This document shows positions 42,811 to 52,064 of a stretch of DNA of 64,000 nt, piece after piece; position 1 is the stretch's first letter, and the number at the start of each line of letters is the position of its first letter. The position numbers and the translations under genes were made by a program. The notes under the pieces were generated by a model. The model worked only from the letters and a program-made list of their open reading frames with translations. It was not told the origin of the DNA and ran no database searches. The stretch is from positions 21,194 through 85,193 of the forward strand of contig UQSC01000001.1 in the NCBI GenBank assembly GCA_900543615.1, given 5' to 3'. Origin of the DNA: an uncultured Collinsella sp. (GTDB lineage Bacteria > Actinomycetota > Coriobacteriia > Coriobacteriales > Coriobacteriaceae).

Positions 42811-44379
42811 TTAGCTGGTGTGGCGCCAGCGAGGGTCGGTAAGGGTTCTCGCCACGCCCAAGCCAACGGGCAGAAACGCTACGATGAGCACCGCGCGCAC
42901 AAACCAGCCGAGCATATTGACCGTGTCGAAGGTGCACATGTAATACATAGAGCGATAGAGATACAGACCGGGCACCATAATGACAATCGATGGCACCGTG
43001 AGGGCGATACGTGGGTAGGTGAGTTTGATTTCAGCTAAGCTCGCGAGCAGCCCCGATACCAACGCGCCGATAAACGCAGCCGCCTCGGGAGGCATGCCCG
43101 CACTCAAGCCCAGGAAGGGAAACAGCGTCGGCGCATCGACGAGCGTAAGGCGCAAGGTATTAGACACGGCGCCGATGAGCCCTGCCGCCGCTGCCATCTT
43201 TACCGGACTGTTGAACATAACCGAGAAGCCAAATACGCCGATAAAGCTCATCAGTATGCGCAAGAGCGTAAGAGCCAACGGTGAGAGACCGAGCGGGGCG
43301 AAGTCATCCGGCGCCAGTCCCACGCACTCGGCAACCATCCAACCCACGAGGGTCGCCATCACAATAATCGACACAGCGTACGAAAGACGCTCGATACCGC
43401 TTCGCATGTCGAGCTTGGCGATGTCGAGGCCTGCCGTAATGAGGGGAAAGCCGGGAATCACAAAGAGCATGGCGCCGATATAGCCTTCTTGGTGCGACAT
43501 TGCCCCCGGTACGAGCTGGCCAAGGCCGAGCAATGCCAGCAGATACGAAACGCAAGCGAGCGCAACGCCGGTCGTCAGCGCGCTAAACTGGCCAAGACCC
43601 TGCTTGAGAATATGGGAGCGAGCAAAGTTGCCGACACCAGCGCCTACGAATGCGCAAGCCATCTCGATAGGGCCGCCGCCGAGCAAAAAGACGAAGGCGC
43701 CGCAAGCACAGGCCGCCGCAAGGCCCTGTTGCCAGGGAGAGTAATCGGGCTTTGAGCTCTCAACGGTCTTGAGCATCTCGTGATACTCGTGCACCGTAAA
43801 ACGGCGACCATAGGTCTCGATTTCCTTGAGGAAACTCTCCATCATCCAAATGCGATGGGTATTGACGCCCGTTGTGGGCAGACTGACGACCTCGTTAAAG
43901 CAGTGGCCATCTTCGATGCAGGTACACTCAAACGATAGGAGACTCAAGTCGACGTGGATGGTGACACCGAGTACGGCGGCGACTCGATTCATGGTATCGC
44001 GTACACGCCAGGCACCCGTTCCGCTCGCGAGCATAAGCATACCGGTGCGGCAGATGATGGATGATTTATCGGTGAGCGGCGCATCGACGGCAAGTTCATC
44101 GCCTGCCGTCACGATCTGGTGCCAGTCAGTTTTCATATGGAGCGCGCCGGCACGAACACCGTGGTGCATGGGGGCTCTCGAAAGCAGCGAGTTAAGGCGC
44201 GAAGACTGTGGGGGCTCCGTTGATTCGTCCTCAACCTCATCAGCCTCTTCATCGACCAGATCAAAGGAATCAAGCGGCGCTGGCTCGCGACGGTCGATCA
44301 GCTCCTCGTCCTCATCATCAAAGTAATTGAACTGATCGAGCATGTCCTCTTCGATTGCGCGCTCGCTCGCGTCGTCCAT
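42811..44379 (-). CDS. threonine/serine exporter, ThrE family
   Basis: Amino-acid efflux protein of 522 residues. An acidic disordered N-terminus (to about 70) precedes the cytoplasmic ThrE domain (LMLASGTGAWRVRDTMNRVA...GV) and about ten membrane spans comprising PF06738- and PF12821-type halves, fused as in Corynebacterium ThrE. The GAMLFVIPGFPLITAGLD stretch is typical. GGGAGC precedes the ATG. Substrate inferred from family. Confidence 0.9.
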   Translation of the reverse strand: MDDASERAIEEDMLDQFNYFDDEDEELIDRREPAPLDSFDLVDEEADEVEDESTEPPQSSRLNSLLSRAPMHHGVRAGALHMKTDWHQIVTAGDELAVDAPLTDKSSIICRTGMLMLASGTGAWRVRDTMNRVAAVLGVTIHVDLSLLSFECTCIEDGHCFNEVVSLPTTGVNTHRIWMMESFLKEIETYGRRFTVHEYHEMLKTVESSKPDYSPWQQGLAAACACGAFVFLLGGGPIEMACAFVGAGVGNFARSHILKQGLGQFSALTTGVALACVSYLLALLGLGQLVPGAMSHQEGYIGAMLFVIPGFPLITAGLDIAKLDMRSGIERLSYAVSIIVMATLVGWMVAECVGLAPDDFAPLGLSPLALTLLRILMSFIGVFGFSVMFNSPVKMAAAAGLIGAVSNTLRLTLVDAPTLFPFLGLSAGMPPEAAAFIGALVSGLLASLAEIKLTYPRIALTVPSIVIMVPGLYLYRSMYYMCTFDTVNMLGWFVRAVLIVAFLPVGLGVARTLTDPRWRHTS

Positions 44380-44542
44380 CCCGGTGCTCCCTTCCTATCG
44401 ACCAACCCCCATCCTAGACAGCGACGGCTAAAGGAAACATAAAAGAGACGGCTGTCATGCGAACCACGTCCCCAATGACTACATCGATGTTTTGGCAACG
44501 CCAGCGAGCGGGTCGCATTTGAGACAAGGTGACGTGAAACGA

Positions 44543-44571
44543 AAGGGCGCTGACCTTCTGGTCGCGCCCTT
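44543..44571. terminator. hairpin between lysS and the thrE-like gene
   Basis: AAGGGCGC and GACC pair with GGTC and GCGCCCTT around a TTCT loop (one bulged base); on the minus strand followed by TCGTTTC. Probably ends the lysS transcript. Confidence 0.65.
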
Positions 44572-44619
44572 GAAGTTGAACGTCAGATTGTCCAAATGCG
44601 GCCCGCGCAGCGTCGAGCC

Positions 44620-44646
44620 GTTACGCGGTTCGTAGAACCGCGTAAC
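44620..44646 (-). other. 12-bp perfect hairpin right after the lysS stop
   Basis: GTTACGCGGTTC/GAACCGCGTAAC with a 3-base loop, three bases past the stop codon, no T run after it. May protect the 3' end. Confidence 0.6.
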
Positions 44647-44649
44647 TAA

Positions 44650-46614
44650 TTAGTACATCTTTGCGCCGGCAGGGATGGAAGCGTCGAGCTGGATCAGGTT
44701 GAGACGCTCCTCGCCCTCCTCCTCGTGGATGGCGCTGATGAGCATGCCGCAGCTGGGGATACCCATCATCTTGCGCGGAGGCAGGTTGGTGATGGCGAGC
44801 AGGGTCTTGCCGACCAGGTCCTCGGGCTCGTAATAATCGTGAATACCGGAGAGGATGGTGCGGTCGGTACCGGTGCCGTCGTCGAGCGTAAAGTTCAGCA
44901 GCTTCTTGGACTTCTTGACGGCCTCGCATGCCTTGACCTTAACGGCGCGGAAGTCGCTCTTGGAGAAGGTATCAAAGTCGACGAACTCCTCAAACAGCGG
45001 CTCGACGGCAATCTTGGAGTAGTCGAGCGTGGGCTTGAGCGGCTTGACGAAGGGACTCGCGGTGTTGCCGGCCTCGGCAGCCTTGGCAGCAGCGGCACCG
45101 GACTGGAAACCCTTCTCGGGCTTCATGTGCGGGAACAGCAGCACGTCGCGGATGGAAGCCTGGTTGGTGAGCAGCATGACCACGCGGTCGATACCGATGC
45201 CGATGCCGCCCGCAGGAGGCATACCGTACTCGAGGGCGCGCACGTAATCCTCGTCGTACTCCATGGCCTCGTCGTCACCGCCGGCCTTCTCGGCCATCTG
45301 GGCAGCGAAGCGCTCGGCCTGGTCGACCGGGTCGTTGAGCTCGGAGAACGCGTTCGCGTACTCGTGGCCGGCGATGACCAGCTCAAAGCGATGGGTCAGG
45401 CGCGGGTCATCCTCAAAGCGCTTGGCAAGCGGGCTAACCTCGATGGGGTAATCGCACACGAAGGTGGGGTTGACGATGGTGTCCTCGCCCAGCTCGTCAT
45501 AGATCTCGGCGATGATCTTGCCGGCGGTCCACTCGGGCTTGATCTCCAGGCCCTTCTCGCGTGCGGCGGCAGCAAGCTCCTCGACCGGCGTGTCGATGGT
45601 GACCGGCTTGCCGAGCACGTCGGAGACAATGTCGGTCATGGGACGGCTGGCCCACTCGCCGGAGAGGTCGATGGTCTGGCCCTGGTACTCAATAACCTCG
45701 GGGTTGCCGATAGCCTTGTTAGCGGCCTTAATAACACCCTGGGCGAGCGCCTTCATGCCCTCGAGATCGGAGAAGGCGCGGTAGGCCTCCATCGTGGTGA
45801 ACTCGGGATTGTGGGTAAGGTCCATGCCCTCGTTGCGGAAGATACGACCGATCTCGAACACGCGCTCAAAGCCGCCGACGATGCAGCGCTTGAGGTGCAG
45901 CTCGGTGGCGATACGCAGGTAGCACTCCTGATCGAGCGCATTGAAGTGCGTGATGAACGGCTTGGCAGTAGCTCCGCCCTGGATGGTCTGCAGGATAGGG
46001 GTCTCGACCTCCATGTAGCCATCGGACTCCATAAAGCGGCGGAACGTGGAGAGAATCTGCGAACGCTTACGGAAGGTCTCGCGAACGTCGTCGTTGGCGA
46101 TCAGGTCGACATAGCGCTGGCGATAACGGGTCTCCTTGTCGGAGAGACCGTGGAACTTCTCGGGCAGCGGGCGAACGGCCTTGGACAGCAGCGTCGCGCT
46201 CTTGGGGGCAACGGAAAGCTGGCCACGCTTGGTGCGCACGACTACACCGGTCACGCCCAGGATATCGCCCAGGTCGAGTGCCTTGAGCGTGCTCCAGGCG
46301 GCCTCGTCCATATCGTTGATGCGGCAGAACAGCTGAATCTCGGCAGTCGCATCGCGCACGACGATGAACATGATCTTGCCCTGACCGCGCTTGGCGACCA
46401 CGCGACCGGCGATCTTCACAACGTCCTCGGTGTCCTCGCCATCGGCAAGCTCGGCGTACTTAGTCTCGATGTCGACGACATAGTCCTCAATCTCGGAGTG
46501 CTCGGGATAGGGGTTCTGGCCCGCCTCGAACAGGGCGGCGCGCTTGGCCAGGCGGGTGGCGCGCTCGTCGTTGAGCGTCGATGCCTGATCGGCGGCGTTC
46601 TGGTTCTCTGCCAT
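44650..46614 (-). CDS. lysS: lysyl-tRNA synthetase with C-terminal tRNA-binding domain
   Basis: Class II synthetase of 654 residues, about 150 longer than usual. The OB-fold (VVKIAGRVVAKRGQGKIMF) and catalytic core with motif 2 RNEGMDLTHNPEFT and motif 3 GIGIGIDRVVMLL are normal. An Ala-rich linker (about 505-530) leads to a 110-residue domain from about 545 (VDFDTFSKSDFRAVKV...KKLLNFTLDDG, then LPPRKMMGIPSCGML), which matches the EMAPII/Trbp111 type tRNA-binding domain usually at the end of MetRS. This appended domain should raise tRNA affinity. Separated from greA by a terminator. Confidence 0.96.
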   Translation of the reverse strand: MAENQNAADQASTLNDERATRLAKRAALFEAGQNPYPEHSEIEDYVVDIETKYAELADGEDTEDVVKIAGRVVAKRGQGKIMFIVVRDATAEIQLFCRINDMDEAAWSTLKALDLGDILGVTGVVVRTKRGQLSVAPKSATLLSKAVRPLPEKFHGLSDKETRYRQRYVDLIANDDVRETFRKRSQILSTFRRFMESDGYMEVETPILQTIQGGATAKPFITHFNALDQECYLRIATELHLKRCIVGGFERVFEIGRIFRNEGMDLTHNPEFTTMEAYRAFSDLEGMKALAQGVIKAANKAIGNPEVIEYQGQTIDLSGEWASRPMTDIVSDVLGKPVTIDTPVEELAAAAREKGLEIKPEWTAGKIIAEIYDELGEDTIVNPTFVCDYPIEVSPLAKRFEDDPRLTHRFELVIAGHEYANAFSELNDPVDQAERFAAQMAEKAGGDDEAMEYDEDYVRALEYGMPPAGGIGIGIDRVVMLLTNQASIRDVLLFPHMKPEKGFQSGAAAAKAAEAGNTASPFVKPLKPTLDYSKIAVEPLFEEFVDFDTFSKSDFRAVKVKACEAVKKSKKLLNFTLDDGTGTDRTILSGIHDYYEPEDLVGKTLLAITNLPPRKMMGIPSCGMLISAIHEEEGEERLNLIQLDASIPAGAKMY

Positions 46615-46632
46615 AAGTTAGCTCCTCAAACT

Positions 46633-46668
46633 AAAACGCTCCCCAGGATTCGGTCCCAGGGAGCGAAA
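46633..46668 (-). terminator. terminator between greA and lysS
   Basis: CGCTCCC/GGGAGCG stem and TTTT tail on the minus strand; lysS must then have its own start signal within a short gap or rely on readthrough. Confidence 0.7.
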
Positions 46669-46693
46669 ACATACCTTTACGCGGGACCGTGGT

Positions 46694-47164
46694 CTAGCGT
46701 GCGATCTTGGCGATGGTGTAGACGCGAGTCTTACCGGAAGGCGTAACGACCTCGACGGAGTCGCCCTCGCCATGACCGATGATGGCGTGGCCGACCGGAG
46801 ACTCGTTGGAGATCTTGTGCTCGAGCGAGTTGGTCTCGGTGGTACCGACAAGCGTGACCTCGATGAGCTCACCGTTGGGGTCGACCAGGGTAACAGTCGA
46901 GCCAATGGATACGGTCAGGTCGCCCGTGCTGGCAGCGATCTGAGCGTTGGCGAGGATGGCCTGGATCTCGGCGATACGAGCGGCGTTCTGGGCCTGCTTG
47001 TCCTTGGCGGCATCGTACTCGGAGTTCTCCGAAAGGTCGCCGAACGCGCGGGCTTCCTTGATGTCCTCGACGATCTCCTTGGCGTAATCGCCCTCACGCC
47101 AAGCGAGCTCCTCGACGAGCTTCTGGCGGCCCTCAGCGGTCAGTACGATCTGGCTTGCGTCCAT
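46694..47164 (-). CDS. greA: transcription elongation factor GreA
   Basis: 156-residue RNA-cleavage stimulator of RNA polymerase. N-terminal coiled coil with FGDLSENSEYDAAKDKQ (the acidic tip residues) and C-terminal FKBP-like domain with ISNESPVGHAIIGH. GGGGAG precedes the ATG. Confidence 0.97.
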   Translation of the reverse strand: MDASQIVLTAEGRQKLVEELAWREGDYAKEIVEDIKEARAFGDLSENSEYDAAKDKQAQNAARIAEIQAILANAQIAASTGDLTVSIGSTVTLVDPNGELIEVTLVGTTETNSLEHKISNESPVGHAIIGHGEGDSVEVVTPSGKTRVYTIAKIAR

Positions 47165-47213
47165 ACGGATATCTCCCCAACTATGATGTAACGATCAACT
47201 GTCAACAAAAACG

Positions 47214-47246
47214 AAAAAGACCGGCTAGCCTGCGGGCAAGCCGGTC
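47214..47246 (-). terminator. terminator after tatA
   Basis: GACCGGCT/AGCCGGTC stem, T5 tail on the minus strand. Confidence 0.85.
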
Positions 47247-47271
47247 AGGTGCTCACCCCAAAGGGATGGGA

Positions 47272-47547
47272 CTACTCTGCGTCCGCGTCGCTGTCCTCTG
47301 CCTTCTTTTGCTTGGCAGCAGCGAGCTTGGCCTCGAGCTCTGCGATCTCCTTGTCCTCCTTGGACTCCTCGACCACAACCTCCTCGGCCTGCTTGGTTTC
47401 GCCCTTATCGTCGCCCTCCATACCCTCGCGGATATTCTTGACGGTAGAGCCGAGGGACTTACCGAGCTTCGGCAGGTTCTTGGGCCCAAAGATAATCAGG
47501 ACAACGACGAGAATAATGATGAGCTCAGGAGCCCTCAGTCCAAACAT
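47272..47547 (-). CDS. tatA: Sec-independent translocase subunit TatA
   Basis: 91 residues: one N-terminal membrane helix (LRAPELIIILVVVLIIFGP), the FGPKNLPKLGKSLG hinge and amphipathic helix, then a charged Lys/Glu tail. Standard TatA/E layout. GGAGG lies five bases before the ATG. No tatC is nearby. Confidence 0.93.
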   Translation of the reverse strand: MFGLRAPELIIILVVVLIIFGPKNLPKLGKSLGSTVKNIREGMEGDDKGETKQAEEVVVEESKEDKEIAELEAKLAAAKQKKAEDSDADAE

Positions 47548-47586
47548 GTAGACCTCCACAATACAGCGAGACAAGCTCGAATGAGT

Positions 47587-47607
47587 ATACCGCGGGTATC
47601 GCGGTAT
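47587..47607. promoter_or_regulatory. inverted repeat upstream of tatA
   Basis: ATACCGCG/CGCGGTAT perfect pair around GGTAT, 40 bases before tatA; could be an operator. Confidence 0.35.
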
Positions 47608-47620
47608 CACAACAATAGCT

Positions 47621-47648
47621 AAAAAAAGGGACCGCAAGAAGCGGTCCC
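47621..47648 (-). terminator. terminator after tRNA-Pro
   Basis: GGGACCGC/GCGGTCCC with 5-base loop and T7 on the minus strand. Confidence 0.92.
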
Positions 47649-47659
47649 TCCTCATGCTC

Positions 47660-47736
47660 TGGTCGGGTTGACTGGATTTGAACCAGCGACCCCTGCGTCC
47701 CGAACGCAGTGCTCTACCAAACTGAGCCACAACCCG
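47660..47736 (-). tRNA. tRNA-Pro (anticodon CGG)
   Basis: Acceptor CGGGTTG/CAACCCG, anticodon loop TTCGGGA, T loop TTCAAAT, encoded CCA. Confidence 0.96.
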
Positions 47737-47785
47737 TTAGCTCGATTATAGTAACAAAGATTTCCGTCGTGTGCCAGAGAAATTT

Positions 47786-48682
47786 TTACTTCTTTGGCGC
47801 TTCAATACGAACCGTGTCGGAAACGAGCTCCGTTGCATAAGCCCACCAGCCGTTTTGTTGAGCGGCTGCCGCAAGATTGACTGCCGTGGCGGCAGTATCG
47901 CAAATGGCAAACGAGCAGGCACCCGAACCGCACACGTTTGCGGTAATGGTACCGTCCTGTGAACGAAGCCAGTCGAGCACCGTTTGAATCCGCGGCTCCA
48001 TCTGCGCGGAAATGACACCCAGGTTGTTGTGGACGAGCGCGTAGGCCGCCTCTGCGTCTCCCGAGCGAAGGGCAGATGCGATCGCTCCGGGCTTGTCCGC
48101 AGGCGCTGGGGTCTCGTCAAAACGTCGATAGGCTTCAATTGTTGAAACGCTTGCCTCGCGCGGCTTGACCAGCACGACGGGTGTCGCGGGTAGTGCGGGG
48201 TACTCGGTTGCCAGCACGTCTCCCCCACCCACGTAAAATGCAGGGCTCGCGTGCAAAAAGAACGGCACGTCGGCGCCAATGCCACGCGCAATCTCGTCCA
48301 GCGCAGGATCGGTGCGGTCGATACCCCACAGCTCTGCCAAGGCGACAATGACCGCCGCGGCATCCGTTGAAGGACCGCCCAGGCCGGCACACAACGGGAT
48401 GCGTTTCTCGATCGTGATGCAGACGTTGGCCTCGCGACCATAATGCTCGGCCATAGCAGCGGCCGCACGATACGCCGTATTTTTTTGCATGGGAAAGTCG
48501 GATGCCGGAATCGTCTGGACGGTCAGCGCCTGTGCCGGCGTAACCGTCACGGTATCGACAAGACCGACGGCTGCCATCAGGGAATCGACCTTATGGTAGC
48601 CGCGGTCGTCACGCTCGGTATGAACCCCCAGGTAGAGGTTGATCTTTGCCGGCGCGGAAAGGGTCAGGGACCAATCGGTCAC
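47786..48682 (-). CDS. ispE: 4-diphosphocytidyl-2-C-methyl-D-erythritol kinase
   Basis: GHMP-family kinase of the MEP pathway, 298 residues. APAKINLYLGV at the start, the ATP loop PLCAGLGGPSTDAAA (Pro-Ser-Thr where most have Gly-Ser-Ser) and the C-terminal CGSGACSFAI are present. GTG start with GAGGAG eight bases upstream. Two bases from the veg gene, the same neighbourhood as in Bacillus. Confidence 0.95.
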   Translation of the reverse strand: MTDWSLTLSAPAKINLYLGVHTERDDRGYHKVDSLMAAVGLVDTVTVTPAQALTVQTIPASDFPMQKNTAYRAAAAMAEHYGREANVCITIEKRIPLCAGLGGPSTDAAAVIVALAELWGIDRTDPALDEIARGIGADVPFFLHASPAFYVGGGDVLATEYPALPATPVVLVKPREASVSTIEAYRRFDETPAPADKPGAIASALRSGDAEAAYALVHNNLGVISAQMEPRIQTVLDWLRSQDGTITANVCGSGACSFAICDTAATAVNLAAAAQQNGWWAYATELVSDTVRIEAPKK

Positions 48683-48684
48683 CG

Positions 48685-48981
48685 CTAGTGCTCCTCGAGC
48701 TGATTGCCGAGCGGGGTAAAAATGTGCTCGCCGCTCTCGGGGTCGAACAGCTCGACCTGGCCGGTGAGAACATCAATATACTGGTAGGACTGACGCGACT
48801 TGCGGCCACGGCGCTCGTCGACCTCGACGATAAAGACTGCCGGATGGACGCTCTTGATGGTGCCCATGCGCTCGACGACGCGGGTGCGGCCCATGTTGGC
48901 CTTCACCTTAACGCGATCGCCCACCATATCGGTCAGCTTCTCGTGGATGTCGTCGACGTGATTGACTTCCATCTCTTCCAT
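48685..48981 (-). CDS. veg: Veg-family protein
   Basis: 98 residues resembling B. subtilis Veg, a small protein that promotes biofilm matrix expression. Matching parts are RVKVKANMGRTRVVERMG, VFIVEVD and SYQYIDVLTGQVEL. The ATG with GGAGG eight bases upstream was chosen. Upstream of ispE as in Bacillus, where sspF lies between. Function in non-sporing actinobacteria is unknown. Confidence 0.88.
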   Translation of the reverse strand: MEEMEVNHVDDIHEKLTDMVGDRVKVKANMGRTRVVERMGTIKSVHPAVFIVEVDERRGRKSRQSYQYIDVLTGQVELFDPESGEHIFTPLGNQLEEH

Positions 48982-49111
48982 GAACAGGGCCTCCAGAAGG
49001 TGCAATTCAAAAAGGGGATAATACCCCTACGATAGACAAAACTCTAATATTATAGCACCCTGTTACAACCCCGCGCAAGTAGCTAAATAAGCCTCGTCCC
49101 AAATTGACTAT

Positions 49112-49558
49112 TTACAGATTGTCGGTATCGAGGACGATGGTGAATGGACCGTCGTTGACGAGGTCGACCTTCATGTCGGCGCCGAAAATGCCATGCGCTA
49201 CGTGCTCGACGTCCTCGCGCACAAGCGTCAGGAAGTACTCGTAGAGCTCGTTGGCGACATCGGGGGCGCCGGCATCCGTAAACGATGGGCGGCGGCCGTG
49301 ACGGCAATCGGCGAACAGCGTGAACTGCGACACCACGAGAACCTCGCCGTCGACATCGGCAAGTGCCAGGTTGGTCTTGCCGTTCTCGTCCTCGTTAATG
49401 CGCAAGCCCCGGAGCTTGCCCCACAGCTTATCGGCCTCGGCGCGCGTGTCGCCGTGGCCCACGCCCAGCAGCACCAGATAGCCGCGCCCGATTTTGCCCA
49501 CGCACTCGCCGTCGACCGTCACGCCGGCGTTGAGCACGCGCTGCACCACCGCACGCAC
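49112..49558 (-). CDS. dtd: D-aminoacyl-tRNA deacylase
   Basis: Removes D-amino acids from tRNA; 148 residues. [34 protein letters not shown] and the GP motif in VNDGPFT are diagnostic. GTG start with GAGGAG seven bases upstream, three bases after rdgB. Confidence 0.96.
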   Translation of the reverse strand: MRAVVQRVLNAGVTVDGECVGKIGRGYLVLLGVGHGDTRAEADKLWGKLRGLRINEDENGKTNLALADVDGEVLVVSQFTLFADCRHGRRPSFTDAGAPDVANELYEYFLTLVREDVEHVAHGIFGADMKVDLVNDGPFTIVLDTDNL

Positions 49559-49561
49559 GGC

Positions 49562-50203
49562 CTACTCCTCGCCCGTCAGTTTGGCGGATAGGTGCTCGAG
49601 CGCATGGAATCGATGGCTGATGGCGTTCTTCTCGTCCGCCGTCAGTTCGGCCATGGTCTTGCCCGGCGTGTCGACCGGCAGGAACAGCGGGTCGTAGCCA
49701 AAGCCGTGATCGCCGCGGCCCTCATGTGCGATAACGCCCTCGCAGGCGCCCTCACCATAGGTGACCAAACCGTCCGTGTCGATGAGCACGACGACACTCA
49801 TAAAGCGCGCAGTGCGGTCCTCGTCGGCCACGCCTTCCAGATTCACGAGCAGCTTGGCATTGTTGGCGGCATCGTCGCCGTGCACGCCCGCGTAGCGCGC
49901 GCTGTACACACCGGGCTCACCGTCCAGCGCGTCGACGACCAGGCCCGAATCGTCGGCAATGGCCATGAGCCCCGTCTCTTCGACGGCAGCCTGCGCCTTG
50001 ATGATGGCGTTCTCCAAAAACGTCGTGCCGTTTTCCTCGGGGTCCTCAAAATCGCCCAGCTGGCCGAGCGCCACAAAGCGAACCTCGGGCATAACCTTGC
50101 CCAAAATGGCCTCAATCTCGGTGAGCTTATGGGCGTTGCCCGTTGCCACGACGATGGTCGCCGCCGGGTCGAGGGTGTCGATGTCGATCTTCTCAAGTGC
50201 CAT
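49562..50203 (-). CDS. rdgB: XTP/dITP diphosphatase (RdgB/HAM1)
   Basis: House-cleaning nucleotide pyrophosphatase of 213 residues acting on inosine and xanthosine triphosphates. ATGNAHKLTEI, TFLENAIIKA, ADDSGL, GFGYDPLF and ISHR are all present. AAGGAG precedes the ATG; an N-terminal extension in the open frame lacks one. Operon with dtd. Confidence 0.96.
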   Translation of the reverse strand: MALEKIDIDTLDPAATIVVATGNAHKLTEIEAILGKVMPEVRFVALGQLGDFEDPEENGTTFLENAIIKAQAAVEETGLMAIADDSGLVVDALDGEPGVYSARYAGVHGDDAANNAKLLVNLEGVADEDRTARFMSVVVLIDTDGLVTYGEGACEGVIAHEGRGDHGFGYDPLFLPVDTPGKTMAELTADEKNAISHRFHALEHLSAKLTGEE

Positions 50204-50301
50204 GAGTGGTCTCCTTGTCCGTATAGCAAAGTCACGTAAAAGGGACTGGCCCTTCGGCGTCTCCCCTTTCATGTGCCATCAACCTTATCTATCGGCGTTT
50301 C

Positions 50302-50347
50302 CGCAGATAAAACCTACCAAAATAAACCTGTCCCTTTTTGGCAGGTT
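50302..50347 (-). repeat. 46-bp repeat R2, copy b
   Basis: Identical over 46 bases to 12761-12806, reversed, and again starting at the TAA stop codon of its upstream gene, rph. Hairpin with T-rich end, so likely the rph terminator. Confidence 0.9.
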
Positions 50348-51071
50348 AGGCGAGGACTTGGCGCTGGAGCTCGATGAGTTCGGCAATGCCCTTGTCGCCC
50401 AAATCGAGCAGAGCATTGAGGCGCTTGCGGTCGAAGGGCGCCTGCTCGCCAGTGCCCTGGAGCTCGATCGTCTCACCGGTATCGGTGGCGACAAGGTTCA
50501 TGTCGACCTCGGCGTGACTGTCCTCGGAATAATCCAGGTCGAGCAGGGTGTTGCCGTCGACAACGCCCATGGAAATCGCGGCGACCTGGCCCGTGAGCGG
50601 GATGCGCTCGAGCTTACCCGCCTCGACCCACATGGCAAGGGCGTCGTGCAGCGCCACCCAGGCGCCGGTAATGCTCGCCGTTCGCGTGCCGCCGTCTGCC
50701 TGAATCACGTCGCAGTCGACGGTAACGGTGTACTCGCCGAGTGCCTTCATGTTGACGACGGTACGCAGGCTGCGACCGATGAGGCGCTCGATCTCCATGG
50801 AGCGGCCCTTGCGGTTGGCATGCTCGCGCTTGCAGCGCTTGCCGGTCGATGCCGGCAGCATGGCGTACTCCGCCGTTACCCAACCGGCCTTGGCGCCCTT
50901 GCGCCAGCCCGGCACGCCCTCCTCGATGGTGGCAGCGCACAGCACGCGCGTATCGCCAAACTCGGCCAGGCACGAACCGTGGGCGTGCTTCATGACGCCG
51001 CGGGTAAGCTTGATGGGACGCAGCTCATCGGCGGCGCGGCCGTTGGCGCGATTGACCTGCATATACTCCAT
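50346..51071 (-). CDS. rph: ribonuclease PH
   Basis: Phosphate-dependent 3'-to-5' exonuclease that trims tRNA 3' ends, 241 residues. RANGRAADELRPIKLTRG, the RKGRSMEIERLIGRSLR stretch, DCDVIQADGGTRTASITG and GVVDGNTLLDLDYSED are characteristic. AAAGGA precedes the ATG. Its stop codon is part of the R2 repeat. Confidence 0.97.
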   Translation of the reverse strand: MEYMQVNRANGRAADELRPIKLTRGVMKHAHGSCLAEFGDTRVLCAATIEEGVPGWRKGAKAGWVTAEYAMLPASTGKRCKREHANRKGRSMEIERLIGRSLRTVVNMKALGEYTVTVDCDVIQADGGTRTASITGAWVALHDALAMWVEAGKLERIPLTGQVAAISMGVVDGNTLLDLDYSEDSHAEVDMNLVATDTGETIELQGTGEQAPFDRKRLNALLDLGDKGIAELIELQRQVLA

Positions 51072-51126
51072 AGAAAAATCCTTTCGGCAAAAGGTGAAAG
51101 TGAGCCTTTGGTCGGTGACCTTATAT

Positions 51127-52011
51127 CTATTTCAGTTCGTCGATATCGATATGCTCAATGCTCTTGAGCGGCTGGCCAAAGATAAAGCTGCCCGCCACCG
51201 CAAACTCGGCAATGTTATCGGCCGTCGTTGCAAAACGATGCTGCGGCTCGGCTGCGTCGCCCGCCAGTTGCTCGCGGCGCGTGAGAATATCGGTCAGCTC
51301 GCGCGTGGTCTCCTCGGCGGAGCTCACCACGCGCACTCCGGGACCCAGCACATGGCGAATAGGCCCCACGAGCAGCGGGAAATGCGTGCAGCCGAGTACC
51401 ACGGTATCGATGCCGTGGTCGCGCAGCGGTTCAACCGTGGCACCGACCAGCGCGCGTACGGCAGGCGTATCAAAGATGTCCTCGTTCTCGAGCCACTGCT
51501 CTTGCAGATGCGCGCCCGAGGCGAGCTCGTGCTCAACGACCTCGACAAAACTCGAGGCAGGGCAGCCGTATACGTCGACGCCGGCATCCAGGTCCTGAAT
51601 GGCACGCGTGTAAGCGCCTGAGCGAATGGTGAGGTTGGTGGCGAGCACGCCCACCCGGCGCGTGCGGGTGCTGTTGATTGCCGCGCGTGCGCCCGGTGCG
51701 ATCACACCGATGACGGGGACGTCGAGCACCTGCTGGGCCAAGCGCAAGGCCGCAGCGGTCGCCGTATTGCAGGCGATGACCATGATCTTGACGTCGTGCT
51801 TCGACAGCCAACGGCCCGCCTGCAGTGCAAATGTGCGCACCTCGTCCTCGGTGCGGGTGCCGTAGGGGCAGCGCTTGGTGTCGCCAAAGTAGTAGACGGA
51901 CTCGTGCGGCAACGCCGTCGCAATCGCGCGCGCAACCGTCAGACCGCCTAGACCCGAGTCGAACACACCGATCGGGCGCGTGTCACCTGACAGATTCTCG
52001 ATATCGGACAT
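51127..52011 (-). CDS. murI: glutamate racemase
   Basis: Makes D-glutamate for peptidoglycan; 294 residues. Both catalytic cysteines are seen, in ACNTATAA and GCTHFPLL, along with GVFDSGLGGLTV and FGDTKRCPYG. GTGAGG lies two bases before the ATG, short spacing but no other start fits. Confidence 0.96.
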   Translation of the reverse strand: MSDIENLSGDTRPIGVFDSGLGGLTVARAIATALPHESVYYFGDTKRCPYGTRTEDEVRTFALQAGRWLSKHDVKIMVIACNTATAAALRLAQQVLDVPVIGVIAPGARAAINSTRTRRVGVLATNLTIRSGAYTRAIQDLDAGVDVYGCPASSFVEVVEHELASGAHLQEQWLENEDIFDTPAVRALVGATVEPLRDHGIDTVVLGCTHFPLLVGPIRHVLGPGVRVVSSAEETTRELTDILTRREQLAGDAAEPQHRFATTADNIAEFAVAGSFIFGQPLKSIEHIDIDELK

Positions 52012-52064
52012 TACCTCACCAGATTCTCTCTCGAAAAGATATGGCTCAGAACGATAGGGCCGCG

